Shown piece by piece: positions 54,001-64,000 of a DNA stretch of 64,000 nt. Origin of the DNA: Pycnopodia helianthoides (lineage: Eukaryota; Echinodermata; Asteroidea; Forcipulatida; Asteriidae); the NCBI GenBank assembly GCA_032158295.1, contig CM063255.1, positions 4,617,501-4,681,500 of the forward strand, written 5' to 3'. Below the pieces are notes generated by a model. The model saw only the letters and a program-made list of their open reading frames with translations, searched no databases and was not told the origin of the DNA. The translations under genes and the position numbers were made by a program. Position 1 is the first letter of the stretch. Each line of letters starts with the position of its first letter.

Positions 54001-56503
54001 GAAGAAGAAGGCGGGCGGAGTGAGAGATTGGGGAGAAGGGAGGAGAAGGAAACAGAACTTCTTACATTGTTCCTTTGCTTCGGTGAGATGTATCTCCATT
54101 AGTCTGATGCACGATGGGAATGTTTTCTCATTCAACTCCCCCAACTGATGCTCGATGCGTTCCAGACGCCTCTGTTCCCGATCATTGCGTTTACTCTGCA
54201 TGTAATACAACAGTAGCGCTATGTTTTCAATTGTACCAAGAACATTTTATCTTATTATAAAGCCACTCTTGGTAAGGAGCTGCAAGAAGAAAATGATTAA
54301 GATGAAATTAACTCAGGGGAGCTGAAGGTGGGAGTTGATATTCCTCTTAAAACAGTCTAGATTGTAGGATGGAGGGAAACATACATGTCCACCAAGCAAG
54401 GAGTTCCAAAAAGATGCAGTACGTGCAATAAAGCTGTTGGAACGGCTCTTTGTTCTACATCTCAGCAAAGCGAGAGTGTATGGGGGAGAAGAAGCAGACA
54501 GCATGGTTTCACGCTCAAACACCCTGATAGGAGGAACTAGGTTACAAAAGTGGGCAAAAAGTCACAAACGTTGGATCCAATTGATACATGTATGGGCCTA
54601 TATATCATGACAGATTAATTGCATTCATTTTGGGGAGGAGAGATAATCATTGCAAATATGTAACAGGCCTGGAAACACACGGATGCCCTCTGTGGCAACT
54701 GGTCCTGGCCTTGGTGCCCCATCAAAAGTTACCCAAATAGGTTTTCCAATGGAAGTGCCCTTTGCTTTAATGAAAACGGCCTTGCCCTTTCAAAGATGAA
54801 AGTCCAGACCTGATGTAAAGCGAGTGCTCTTACCTCAAATTCCTTGATAAAGAATCTGATTTCTCCCTGGACGACTGGTTTATGATCCAACAATCTTGCA
54901 TGAATCTCGCCGAGGTCTAAATGTTAAAAAAGACATTCATTGTTAGTACATTATTGTTAAAAAACCACTGACTAACACTAAAAGTTAGGCCTATATAATC
55001 TAGACACATTATTGATCCTGAACTAGCCCACCTTGTTGGACTGTCGATGACCCTCTTTTAACATGGGTCTATATCAGACCCAGGCCTGGAATTACACGAG
55101 GCCACGAAGGCCGTTGCCTCCGTTGCCCTGATCTTGGCCTTGGTGCCCCTTCAAAAGTTGCCCATAGACTTTAAGATTTTCAAATGGAAGTGCCCTTTGC
55201 AAAATGAAAATGGCCTTGCCCTCTCTAAGATGAAATTCCAAACCTGCAGACCTGGAGTTTCATCTTTGACAGGGCAAGGCCATTTTTAATTTGCAAAGGG
55301 CACTTCCATTAGAAAATCCGAAAGTCTATGGGAAACTTTTGTAGGGGCACCAAGGCCAAGAGCAGGGCAACAGAGGCCATGGCCTCCGTGGCCTCTGTGT
55401 AGTTCCAGGCATGATCCTTAGCAAAGTCGCTGATAAGACCAATGTTTTAAAAAGAGAACAGCCCAACAAAGTGGCCTGACTTGATTTACAATTAAGCCAC
55501 CCTATTTTGTTAGGCCTAACTTGCCACAACCAATCAAGTTTACCTAAAGTAAACACAAACTGTGTAGTGAAAAGAATACATTACTGTACAAACATTTTTC
55601 AAATAATAATAAGCATTTTAATAAACGCAAGGCCATGGAATGGTAAATTTTTATATTAAATTTTTAAAGCTTTTGCATTCGTGTACCGAGTTACCACTAC
55701 CAGGTTCATCTACACTTAAATGTAGTGTTTGTGTTAGTTGTTGAGATAATCGTAATCGATTGTCTCCACAATGATGCACCTCTTTTAATTTAAGTGTTTT
55801 AAAATGCTAAGTATTTTTGACCGTGTGGGGCGTGTAATACTAAAAACTTGAAGCTTGTTCCGAATCCCATTATCTTTATTATTTTTAATAGTTATTTGGC
55901 CATTGATACCAAAATTACAAGGTTCCTTGCTCTATGATACAAGAAGAAAACAACATAGGCAGTCAAGATAAGATAAGAAAAACTGTAACTATTATTATTT
56001 AATAAATAAGGAAATTAGCCTTTGAAAGCGCCCTCGTGTGGTCAAAAATATGCCATGAACTGACGACTGAACTTCGCTCGTCCGTATCATGTACATACAT
56101 GTAACTCATGACCGTCGAAAGGATGGATGGTTACTCTTTTCTCTTTACGTTGTCACTTTGTATCCAGTCAGTGTGGACCATGGTTTAAAGCAAATCTCCA
56201 CAAATTGAGCGAAACCTCTCTTAAAACATTCGTTTCGAAATTGTGCTGTGGATTGGAATCTTGATATTGCGCATCTCGACTGAAACGCATGTACGGTGCG
56301 TGCATGTACCTTCACTTTTGTCAGCAGATCGTCATGTCGATGAAACGACTGCGTACAATCTCGAACTTGCAATCAAATAACACTGATTTAAACAATTGAA
56401 AACATCACAAATGGTACAAACAGGCATGCAGGTAGACCAGAATCTCAAAATACCCAAATCTCATAATTTCTTACCTACCTTTTATAACATTTTCTACCAT
56501 CAT
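50849..56503 (-). CDS. BLOC1S5: BLOC1S5 (Muted), BLOC-1 complex subunit, complete, 154 aa
   Basis: A coiled-coil subunit of BLOC-1, which acts in biogenesis of lysosome-related organelles (pigment granules and similar) and endosomal sorting. Five exons join in frame: 56479-56503, 54834-54916, 54066-54195, 52131-52189 and 50849-51016 (25+83+130+59+168 = 155 codons with stop). The N-terminus reads MMVENVIKDLGEIHARLLDH, then KPVVQGEIRFFIKEFE, which closely matches the conserved start of vertebrate Muted. Further on are QRRLERIEHQLGELNE, LMCKRLQRQEEERLE, DKEWTAFIEKLNQERDVLD and MEDYFAKLKQNL, all heptad-like. It is shorter than the 187-aa human protein, mainly at the N-terminus. The exons are too short for ORF finding; the chain was built from splice sites and phases. 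Confidence 0.92.
51095..51480 (-). mobile_element. tRNA-like element split by a poly-G-bearing insertion
   Basis: The tRNA-like part is cut between GATCAACGTGCCGG and CCGGCACTCCACTAACTGAG by 51164-51304, whose interior (CCATATGGGAAATTAACATG, GGAGGATTATTC, a 20+ G run) matches the reverse complement of ~26790-26925. Confidence 0.75.
51899..52025. repeat. Foldback palindrome in BLOC1S5 intron 4
   Basis: GTTAAAACTAAGACGCCCTC with GGTGATCC is mirrored by GGATCACCCTCGGGCGTCGT and AGTTTCAACC; the outer ends AATATTGACTG/GTCAATATT extend it. Confidence 0.85.
52131..52189 (-). CDS. BLOC1S5: BLOC1S5 exon 4
   Basis: The acceptor is CTCTCTACACAG and the donor is GAG before GTAAGG. With the split base it encodes LDVSNLMCKRLQRQEEERLE, which aligns with the AANDSVCRLQQREQER region of the vertebrate protein. 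Confidence 0.88.
52252..52450. mobile_element. Family F element upstream of BLOC1S5 exon 4
   Basis: GGGCCCAATTTCATAGAGCT to CAGCTCCATGAAATGGGCCC. A second copy follows three bases later. Confidence 0.88.
52453..52642. mobile_element. Family F element, adjacent second copy
   Basis: GGGTCCCATTTCAAAGAGCT to CTGTATAAAATTGGGC; same body, opposite orientation to the first. Confidence 0.82.
52684..52880. mobile_element. TA-flanked element with ~43-bp inverted ends
   Basis: ATAGATGGATTGCAATACGC with GTCATTGACCACCATCTTTG is mirrored at the right end as CAAAGATGGCGGTCAATGAC with GCATATTGCAACCCATCTAT. The interior has an 11-bp unit TTGGCTGAGAG four times (52758-52803). It lies in BLOC1S5 intron 3. Confidence 0.85.
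52890..54060. other. BLOC1S5 intron 3, unique part
   Basis: AT-rich DNA without recognised repeats between 52890 and 54060. Short ORFs here overlap the intron and have no splice support. Confidence 0.4.
54066..54195 (-). CDS. BLOC1S5: BLOC1S5 exon 3
   Basis: The acceptor is TATTACATGCAG and the donor GTAAGA (phase 1). It encodes SKRNDREQRRLERIEHQL and NEKTFPSCIRLMEIHLTEA. Confidence 0.9.
54313..54522 (-). mobile_element. LINE reverse transcriptase C-terminal remnant in BLOC1S5 intron 2
   Basis: Encodes RTKSRSNSFIARTASFWNSL and YNLDCFKRNINSHL, resembling LINE polyprotein ends. Confidence 0.65.
54834..54916 (-). CDS. BLOC1S5: BLOC1S5 exon 2
   Basis: The acceptor is TTTTTTAACATTTAG and the donor is GAG before GTAAGAG, phase 0. 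It encodes LGEIHARLLDHKPVVQGEI and RFFIKEFE, the best-conserved part of the family. Confidence 0.95.
55080..55415. repeat. Two family G copies in inverted orientation
   Basis: 55080-55247 and the reverse complement at 55252-55412 form a ~330-bp palindrome with a short centre (GCAGACCTGGAG). Confidence 0.85.
56479..56503 (-). CDS. BLOC1S5: BLOC1S5 exon 1
   Basis: Encodes MMVENVIK plus one base before GTAGGT (phase 1). Two ATG codons stand side by side; the first is taken as the start. The split codon completes Asp of DLGEIH in exon 2. Confidence 0.85.
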
Positions 56504-56720
56504 TTTGCTGCACTTTTTCAATAAGCAGTACTAATGTTGACTGAAATAGCGCCCTCTTGTGGATTAACATCTGACAAGGTCAATCTCTGCTGAGCTCTGA
56601 GGATCGAGTAGAGGGCGGGGCCCAAAGGGAGGAAGGGGGTGGGGCGTTTTGCGTGGATGATGCAGAGAAACAGACCTTATTAACGTCACAGCCGGAGTTT
56701 TCGCCAAACAAGGTTGGGAA
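56504..56720 (-). promoter_or_regulatory. Likely BLOC1S5 promoter region
   Basis: Upstream of the BLOC1S5 ATG is a GC-rich patch with GGGCGGGGCC (Sp1-like) and GGGGGTGGGGCG near 56615-56645, and TTAACGTCACAG nearby. This is the only such patch close to the gene. Position and composition are the sole support. Confidence 0.35.
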
Positions 56721-57866
56721 ACTATGGGAAGCCACAGTTTGTAACATTGTTACAAAAATATTCAAAAATAGTGTTAATTTTGTTGGAAACATATAGGCCT
56801 AGCAACCTCCATAGATCAGGGGATGTATTTTTAAAATATTTTAAGGTTTGCAGAAACGTCAAATTTCGTCACAAGATCTGTAACACGATAGATTGTTTTG
56901 CAAACATTTTTTATGCCGTTCATGCCAACCAACGTGGTTTGTTTATCAATAATATCTCAGACTTGAAATCAAGTCTACCTTTAAATGATAGATGCTTATT
57001 TTCCTTGTGAATAAACTAAATAAACTACCTCAGCATACAGTGCAAAATGCCTAAAATAAAAATATTCAAAAATACAAAAACAAAAACCGCAAAACTTAGG
57101 AAGTCTCGCAGCTTAAAGGGAAATTTATCCATTGTCTCTTGAACTTTTATTCTCTGCTCAATTTGACACGGGGAGTCCCAATTAAGGCCCGTCGAGTTAT
57201 TCCCCGTTCAATTACAAACAACCCTACACTGGTGTAAATGTCCAAATGTCGGAGCATAGTTTTACAAAAGTCCCTACACCTCTGGACCATTAACAAATAG
57301 GACCATTTATTTCAGGGCATATGTTATCCAAAGTACCTCTAGTTGGAAGTCAACAACCCCCAGGTCACTCAATGAGAAACACTCTTACACTTTACCCCTT
57401 TAATTTGGCTCTCAAATCTGTCTAATGCAGAATGGACCTACAAAATATTAATGGGGCCGACGCTGTGTTTCCTCCTTATTTACTGGGGTGCAGCCTTAGG
57501 GCCAAACCCCAATATGTATCCGCTTGCTCTCCGAGTAACAAAGGCCAACATCAAAAGCTAACAACAACAAAAACAATGTTGGCCCTTGCATCATCACCGG
57601 CACAATTCCACCACCTATACTTACTGTGCTAACATAAGGCAAAATCCACCAATTAAACGAGAGTAACGAAGTTTGATTGGGATTCTGCCGAATCTTTTAC
57701 CGTAATGAGGAATCACGTGAGATTGTATTCTCTGGTAGGAACATACCACGCATTTAAAGCGTAACAAAGCACAGTGATTACGGCATGCTATTATTATAAG
57801 AGCCCTCCCCGCACAATATCACCAGTGTATTTCTGGAGGTAACTGTGAGGTAGAATCATAATAACA
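56721..57866. other. Stretch upstream of BLOC1S5 with no supported gene
   Basis: Contains a 98-codon plus-strand ORF (56714-57010) with ordinary AT-rich composition and no recognisable motif; it may be decayed mobile-element coding sequence. Confidence 0.3.
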
Positions 57867-58150
57867 AAAACATGTTCAGCGTACTGCCTTTAAAAAAAAG
57901 GAGGCGGTCCCTTTTTTTGGGGGGGGGGGGGCCGCCCGACACATTTTTTCAAGACAACCGGCCGGGCTATTTTTCAAGATGGCTGCCAGCTTTTTTCTGT
58001 GTGTTTTTTTCCTGTGTGCTTAAGTAAAAAAGTACAATGTTATGTACTTTAGAATTGATTTTTGTAAAAATTGATCCTTAAAAAAAGAAAAGAAAAAAAA
58101 AAGGAGGCGGCCTGTAAGGAAGTAAGCGGGGGCGCTGAATATGTTTTTTC
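57867..58150. mobile_element. Family H element
   Basis: AACATGTTCAGCGTACTGCC to GCGCTGAATATGTTTTTTC, followed by a (TTTG)n run. Confidence 0.8.
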
Positions 58151-58156
58151 TTCTTC

Positions 58157-58235
58157 TTTGTTTGTTTGTTTGTTTGTTTGTTTGTTTGTTTGTTTGTTTG
58201 TTTGTTTTTTTTTTTTTTTTTTTTGGGGGGGGGCT
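58157..58235 (+). repeat. (TTTG)n followed by T and G runs
   Basis: About twelve TTTG units, an 18-base T run and a short G run. Confidence 0.95.
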
Positions 58236-58554
58236 TTAGCAAGCAAGCAATCCTTTCCGAATGGGCCATGTCACACAAGACAATTATAGGTGTGTAACCT
58301 TAATAAATAATACAAGTCTTTGATAAGAGCAAAAAAATCAAAACAATAAACAGATTGAATTGTGCAGTTTATCAGTTTAATATTGTACATCTTTCACTGA
58401 CAAGTGTTTTTATTTAAATACATATTTTCATATAAACTTGACAACTTGACAATTATTGTATATAAATTAAATACACTACCGTACCACATTGTTATATTTT
58501 AACGCCAAAGAAATGTACAAAATACTAAATCAATGATTACTGCCAAACACTTTA

Positions 58555-59230
58555 AAGCACATGTACGACATTGGTAATTGTCAAAGACTAGTTTCCACAC
58601 TTTATGTGACCCAACATTATACATGAAATAACAAACTTGTGAAATGTTAAGCTCAATCGGTCTTCGGAGTCATCATGAGAAAACAGTGACAAACCCAATT
58701 ATATACTTTCAAACACCGGGTTTTGGACACGCGCGATAAAGACTAATTGTTTTATTCATTTCATAAAAACTATAGACCATGTGAACGTTGTTTACAATAA
58801 GTGTGACCTTTTACATTCTTTGAGTATTCTGGCAGGCAAGATACTACACTGGTCTTATGGGAAAGTTGACATTTTGGGTCATAATTTCCACATAAAACCA
58901 AGAGTTATGAAAGTAAAAGCTGGACAAGTTTTTAGATGTGCCCCCTTTCATCATATCAAAAGTTGATAAGAATTAGACAGTGCAATCTCCATAAAATATA
59001 AGATTTTATGCTTGCTTCCATTGAGCTGTGTACAAATCGTGCCTGCAGGAAGTCCAGGCTCTGTGGCTCTTTTGTAAACATGTGATGTCACAGGTCACAT
59101 CGTCTATAGCATTTCAAGCAAAACTATCTCAAGGGAAGTTTTCCACCATGACCATCTTTATACCATGTATGTTATGTGCAAATCTGTGAACATTTTTACT
59201 TTCAATCTTACCAATGTTGTACACACCCTA
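58555..59230. mobile_element. Family B-like element with nested family O element
   Basis: The outer parts (GTCATCATGAGAAAACAGTG, ATGTGCAAATCTGTGAACAT) match family B. At the equivalent of its ACGATAGCATTT string a 58771-59108 insertion begins and ends with TATAGAC/GTCTATA, implying a TA target. Confidence 0.8.
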
Positions 59231-59295
59231 AACAACAACTGACGGATTGATGTTTTTAAAGTGTTCGTTTAATCCTGCATAATTTAATGTTGCGT

Positions 59296-59633
59296 TAGGC
59301 CAAATAAAAAACAAACATGTTTAGCGTCCCCAGGTGCTTCCTTTTTAGAGGCCGCCTCCTTTTTTCTTGTTTATATATTTTTTTGAGGAATTTATTTTAC
59401 GATCTCCGACGGACAAAAAATCAATTCTAAAATACATAACATCGTATTTTTTCAAACTTCAGCACACCGAAAAACACACAGAAAAAAAACCTGGCAACCA
59501 TCTTGATAGCCCAGCCTGTGGTCTTGAAAAATGTGCCAGGCGGCCATTAATAAAAAGAAAAAAAGTCCGCCTCCTCCTTTTTTTCAAAAAGGAAGGACGC
59601 TAAACATGTTTTAAATTTTTTGTTTTGCCTTAT
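59296..59633. mobile_element. Family H element
   Basis: AGGCCAAATAAAAAACAAAC and ATGTTTAGCGTCC to GACGCTAAACATGTTTTAAA. Confidence 0.82.
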
Positions 59634-59738
59634 AGAGACAATTTCACCCTACAAACAAGGCGCCTCGGTCAAAATTAGGCACAAACAAAGTGCTTACACT
59701 GATCTACAGAAATAAGACATTATTCCATGCTATATTGA

Positions 59739-60131
59739 TTAAAGCAACATTACAGAATTGGTAAGAAAACAAATTGTAAAATATACTTTTTGATCACAGA
59801 TTTACATAAAACTTACACAATCTAATGATGATGATAGTAGAAAACATCCCTTTAAATATTTCTGGCTGAAATGCCATATTTGATGAGAAATGAATAAACT
59901 AATTTTCTGATTGGAGTTTATCGCTCAGTGAGCGTTTTATTCATGTGTTGAATCTATATGATTTCATGCAAATGTGTAATCGTTTTTTCACTATTTTCTT
60001 GTGACCCAGATGGCCGATCGATCTCAAACTTCTACAGGTTTGTCAGTTTATGTATATGGTGGATTACATAAAGTGCTTACACTGCCAGCAACTGGTTTGT
60101 TATCAAAACCAATTCTGTAATGTTCCTTTAA
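59739..60131 (-). mobile_element. Family A TTAA element
   Basis: Full-length copy; one base changed in the left end (AAAGCAACATTACAG). Confidence 0.92.
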
Positions 60132-60383
60132 GTTGAGATGTGTTTTCAATACCACAAATACATGTTTGCATTAAAAAATAACGATGATAATGTTAATAAC
60201 GGGATAAGTGGAAATGCCACAAATCATTTTTTTTCTTCAAATGATGGGTTTATATCGGGAGCTAAATCCAAAAAGGCCAACCTTTGTACAAAGTTGCTTT
60301 GGTCCTTTGTGGTGAAAATATACATTAACAACAATGATGGTCAAGTGAGACACAAAATCTATGTTTACAGAAATTATAACTAG

Positions 60384-62354
60384 ATTAGAAACAGCAGCGC
60401 TGATGAACCTGAAATCACACAGTTAGTGTGAAATGTTCTTAAAATTAGGCAAAAAGGGCTGTTATTTTTTTAAGTTTCCAGCAGGATTATTTCTCCTCAC
60501 TAGACAACAGAAATATAAGATCACATTTAAGACGTTTTGCCAATAAGTTAGACAGGACAACCGGTGCCTTTAAGTACCAAGTTACAAATTATCAATAATA
60601 AATAATTATTTTTTTATAGACAATCACAGTTACTTTTACCGTGTCTTTGTCCCTCTACGGTGTGTCAGCCTCTTCAACAGTGGCAGACAAAAATAAATTC
60701 ACAAAACTCTAATCTGTTTAAATAAATTATCATTATAAAGTAATTATTCACAGTTACGACAAATTACAGTTTTAAATTGCGGCTTTATAAAACAAAATTA
60801 AGTCAAAAAATGTTTCAAATTTCTTGGGACAAATTTCCACGCCCAAAAAAGTACAGAGGGAAATAAACCAGTCAACTATTCGCTCCACTCTAACTGAGTC
60901 ACATTTTGTCACTCACAAAACAGTATTGCACCTAACGCTTAATACTAATGTGCAGGTTGACTCCATTAAAAATCCATAAAAAAAATTTACAAGTCGTTTG
61001 TGACACCCGAGGGTCGTCAACAAATTTGCATCATCAAAATACAAAATCTTTTTCCCTTAAAGTTGCCAAAAGATACACAACTTTACACAATATCTCTTCA
61101 GTTTGTAGGTCGTACAAACAGTTAAATAGAACTTTTACAAATGAAAATATACACGATCTATCTATAATTTGATACATATGGCAGGGAAATATTGCATATT
61201 TTCTAAATTTGTTCAAGTATTTTTTTTCCCCATTTCTACAATACTCCCTGTGCAAGCAATACACTCGTCACTTACAATATTCATACAATCACATTCTTCA
61301 AATTTCTTGGAGACAAATTCCTTCCAACTGCTCATGAAGTACAGGTATAAGATTTACTCGTCTAGGCAGATCCTCACACATATTAAGCCCCAACCACCCC
61401 TACCCTACAAAATACAACATCATCTTTGATTCTGTTGGACTGAGGGACTGTACTGAACTGATCGTGCTGTACATGGATCGAGCATACCACCATAATCTGC
61501 ATCCAACAGTTTTGATTTTGAGTTACTCGGCAATACGGTGTTGGATTTTGATAGGAGTGAGGAAGGATGCTAGTAATGAGTTGAAAATAATTCAAAATCA
61601 ACACATTTACTTGATGCGATGTCGTTCTGGTGCATAGACATTCATCTCTCGTCACAGACTATAGAGGGAGCCCTGGATATGTGTGCATTGTTCAATTGAT
61701 CATATCCCCTAGAGTTTGTAGTATCCATAAACATCAATGCCTGACTTACAACGAGCTCTTCGGTTATAAGCCCAAGGGCGCCATGCTGCTTTCAGCTGTC
61801 ACCTTATAACGTTTATTCCATACTTTTAACTCCAAGAAATAATGTGTCAAAGTGCTTCTCAAATCAACCACTCCTATTTGTTTGTTTGATCTCTGCGAGC
61901 TGTTGTGCTTGAGCTGATTGGCTGGGGTACATGTAGATTAATCCCTTCAAACGTAAAACAGAAGATTTTGTGATCTTCCCGTTGAGGCATTCATCCAAAC
62001 TTGACGGCTGACAGGTGCACTAATTGATTGACTACCAACCCAAGCGGGGTATTAACAACTACTGTCAGATGTCGGGACCGCACCCAAATCAAATGCAAGT
62101 GTCAACAACAGGTTCAGAGATATCGCAATTCAGGACTTGGCAAGGACATCCGTAGCCGTTCACAGTAAAAAAATCCAATCACTCAGATCCTTGAGATCCT
62201 ATCACTGCTTTCTGTTGGCAACGGCAGGCTAGATTTTACACGGATGCCAATGAGGCCACAACAGCGAGCAGGTAACGCAGGTCCAACAAAGATCCCTGAC
62301 TTCCCTGGTGACGACATTTGTCGGCGGTTTTATTCAGTGAACCAACAACTTTGT
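60384..62354 (-). other. Non-repetitive, non-coding stretch; possible 3' UTR
   Basis: Unlike its surroundings it holds none of the window's repeat families and no long ORF. It lies downstream of the candidate exon at 62550-62631, so a long 3' UTR is the simplest reading. No convincing polyadenylation signal was fixed. Confidence 0.3.
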
Positions 62355-62517
62355 TGGGCCTGGATTTACACGGAGGCCACGGCCCCTCATTGCCCTGGTC
62401 TTATGTAGCCTTGTTGTCCCTTCAAAAGTTTCCAACAGACTGTAAGATTTTTCCCGAATGGAAGTGCCCTTTGCAAAGTTTACGATGGCCTCCGAGAGAT
62501 GAAATGCCAGGCCTGTT
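62355..62517 (+). repeat. Family G repeat
   Basis: GGCCTGGATTTACACGGAGG to GAGATGAAATGCCAGGCCTG; the outer GCCTGG-A/C repeats are inverted. Confidence 0.75.
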
Positions 62518-62549
62518 TGATGGAGGAAGTGATTTAAGTTCAGTTTGTC

Positions 62550-62631
62550 TTAGCATTGATGACCCAAGCTGCTGATGGATTGACTCTCAGTAGACAAAGC
62601 ATATTGGTATCTGGGTCTAGACATCGCTCCC
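62550..62631 (-). CDS. Candidate last exon of a minus-strand gene lying to the right
   Basis: On the minus strand a long pyrimidine tract (TGTTTTGTTTTTTTCTTCC) ends in AACTTTCAG at 62632. It is followed by an open frame GAMSRPRYQYALSTESQSIS, then SLGHQC and TAA. A second frame is also open for ~30 codons (ERCLDPDTNMLCLLRVNP), so the true frame is unsettled. About 2 kb of mostly non-repetitive sequence follows (60.4-62.5 kb), as a long 3' UTR would look. Confidence 0.35.
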
Positions 62632-62934
62632 CTGAAAGTTGGAAGAAAAAAACAAAACACATTTAAAGAGTTGTACTGGAAAAACAAATTTCAGTTCATT
62701 TGTAAATTCTGGTTGTGAAGCCAAGGACTCTCAGAAAAGCCAACTTAATCACTATACTAGCCAAGAACCCCATGGAGAGAAGACGAAGAAGAAACTTTCA
62801 GTTTTAAATGTGGGAGGAAAACCCTAGAGAATTATTACCGGAAACCCCTGCAATCAGGTAGAGACTGAAAACCCAATCCACATAGTGCCCCCCGAAAGTC
62901 CCCCCTTACCATGTATGTTTAACTTAATTGGTAA

Positions 62935-63303
62935 GAAAAAAACTTGTAAAATATACTTTTTGATCACAGATTTACATAAAACTTACACGGTCTAATGATG
63001 ATGATAGTAGAAAACATCCCTTGAAATATTTCTGTCGGAAATGCCATATTTGATGAGAAATGAATAAACTAATTTTCCGATTGGAGTTTATCGCTCAGTG
63101 AGCGTTTTATTCATTTGTTGAATCTATATGATTTCATGCAAATGTGTAACCATTTTTTTCACTATTTTCTCGTGACCCAAATGGCTGATCGATTTCAAAC
63201 TTCTACAGGTTTGTCAGTTTATGTATATGGTGGATTACATAAAGTGCTTACACTGCCAGCAACTGTTTTGTTAGCAAAAACCAATTCTGTAATGTTCCTT
63301 TAA
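62935..63303 (-). mobile_element. Family A TTAA element, left end truncated
   Basis: Starts inside the terminal repeat at AATTGGTAAGAAAAAAAC and keeps the TTAA right end. Confidence 0.9.
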
Positions 63304-63811
63304 AGTCAGCCTAAGTTTTTCAATATGTTGATATTGTATACTATTGTACCTTCTTTTGTATACGTTTTCTACTTGTTTGTAAAGCCCCATGAGCGTCATG
63401 CCTGAAGGACATGGGCGCTCTATAAGAAGCCACCATTATTTATTATCATTATTCACACCCAGAGGTGGAAGGCAAGGAAAGATACCACCACGCCAACCCG
63501 ACCGTCGTTAAATTAGCCGTTGCAAACTGCTTCCCAACCTAAATGAACGGTGGTATAAATTCACACACTGTTGTAAGGGGACTTGCTATTGTCGTTCTAT
63601 TATTCCCTTTTCTAAAGAATTTCCCTTTTGGGGACCCAGTTGAACAAAGAGAAAACATTGTGGGGACCTTTGTTCCACTGTGTAAAAGTCTCCACAACGA
63701 TGTGTGTGCCACGTGTCCTCTTCTAACAAAACAGAGACAAAAATAGTCCCAATGATACATCAAGTTGAAAATGGCAACTCTAAAACTCACCTATTTCCAA
63801 GCTTATGATAT

Positions 63812-63991
63812 GGGCCCAATTTCATAGAGCTGCTTCAGCACAAAAAGTAGCTGAGCACAACAAAATTATGCTTACCAGACTAAAGTTACCGGCCAAAATA
63901 CCATGTCACATGTACAATTTGTGACTGGTATCCTGCTGATTTCTGCTTAGCAGAACATTTTCTGCTTCAGCATCTCTATGAAATTGGGCCC
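63812..63991. mobile_element. Family F element at right edge
   Basis: GGGCCCAATTTCATAGAGCT to TCTCTATGAAATTGGGCCC. Confidence 0.9.
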
Positions 63992-64000
63992 TGTTTGTTT

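Noticed and set aside
54066..54210. ORF 53956-54210 as one exon
   Set aside because: Only 54066-54195 is coding; past the GTAAGA donor the frame runs into intron sequence, as shown by the next exon's phase.
58049..58289. Lys/Gln/Thr-rich ORFs
   Set aside because: Translation of the (TTTG)n/T-run microsatellite.

Overview
The window is animal nuclear DNA. The genes are split by GT-AG introns, encode vertebrate-like proteins, and sit in a sea of short inverted-repeat transposons, tRNA-derived SINE pieces, LINE tails and minisatellites. The repeat types (TTAAAGG-ended ~350-400 bp elements and elements ending GGGCCCAATTTCAT) and the gene set suggest an echinoderm, most likely a sea star. The species is an inference; nothing in the window names it.

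Layout. 1-11.9 kb: part of a minus-strand SLC18B1-like vesicular polyamine transporter gene (first coding exon 8364-8678, a later exon 2200-2347, remainder off the left edge). A G-rich minisatellite lies just after the first donor site. 11.9-15.8 kb: stacked foldback and MITE elements, including a 566-bp hairpin with a 9-bp target duplication. 15.8-29.05 kb: a plus-strand gene for a secreted protein of unrecognised family. It has four clean phase-1 coding exons, and its promoter plus signal-peptide exon is duplicated (16486 and 20460). 29.1-35 kb: gene-poor repeats. 35-42.3 kb: a complete minus-strand DTWD1 gene (tRNA uridine aminocarboxypropyltransferase) in four coding exons. Its last ~137 bp has been copied about eight times in tandem just downstream. 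42.4-44 kb: a plus-strand, 206-codon single-exon ORF of unknown function, head to head with DTWD1. 44-50.8 kb: repeats, including a 208-bp dimeric satellite. 50.8-56.5 kb: a complete five-exon minus-strand BLOC1S5 (Muted) gene, found by joining short exons. 56.5-64 kb: more repeats, and a possible last exon plus long 3' UTR of another minus-strand gene.

The genes show no functional partnership: RNA modification, lysosome-related organelle assembly and vesicular transport are housekeeping roles that happen to be neighbours. Much of the structure comes from transposition. At least two copies of TTAA-targeting elements can be read as filled sites, one against an empty site elsewhere in the window. 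Several elements lie within 10-65 bases of splice sites.
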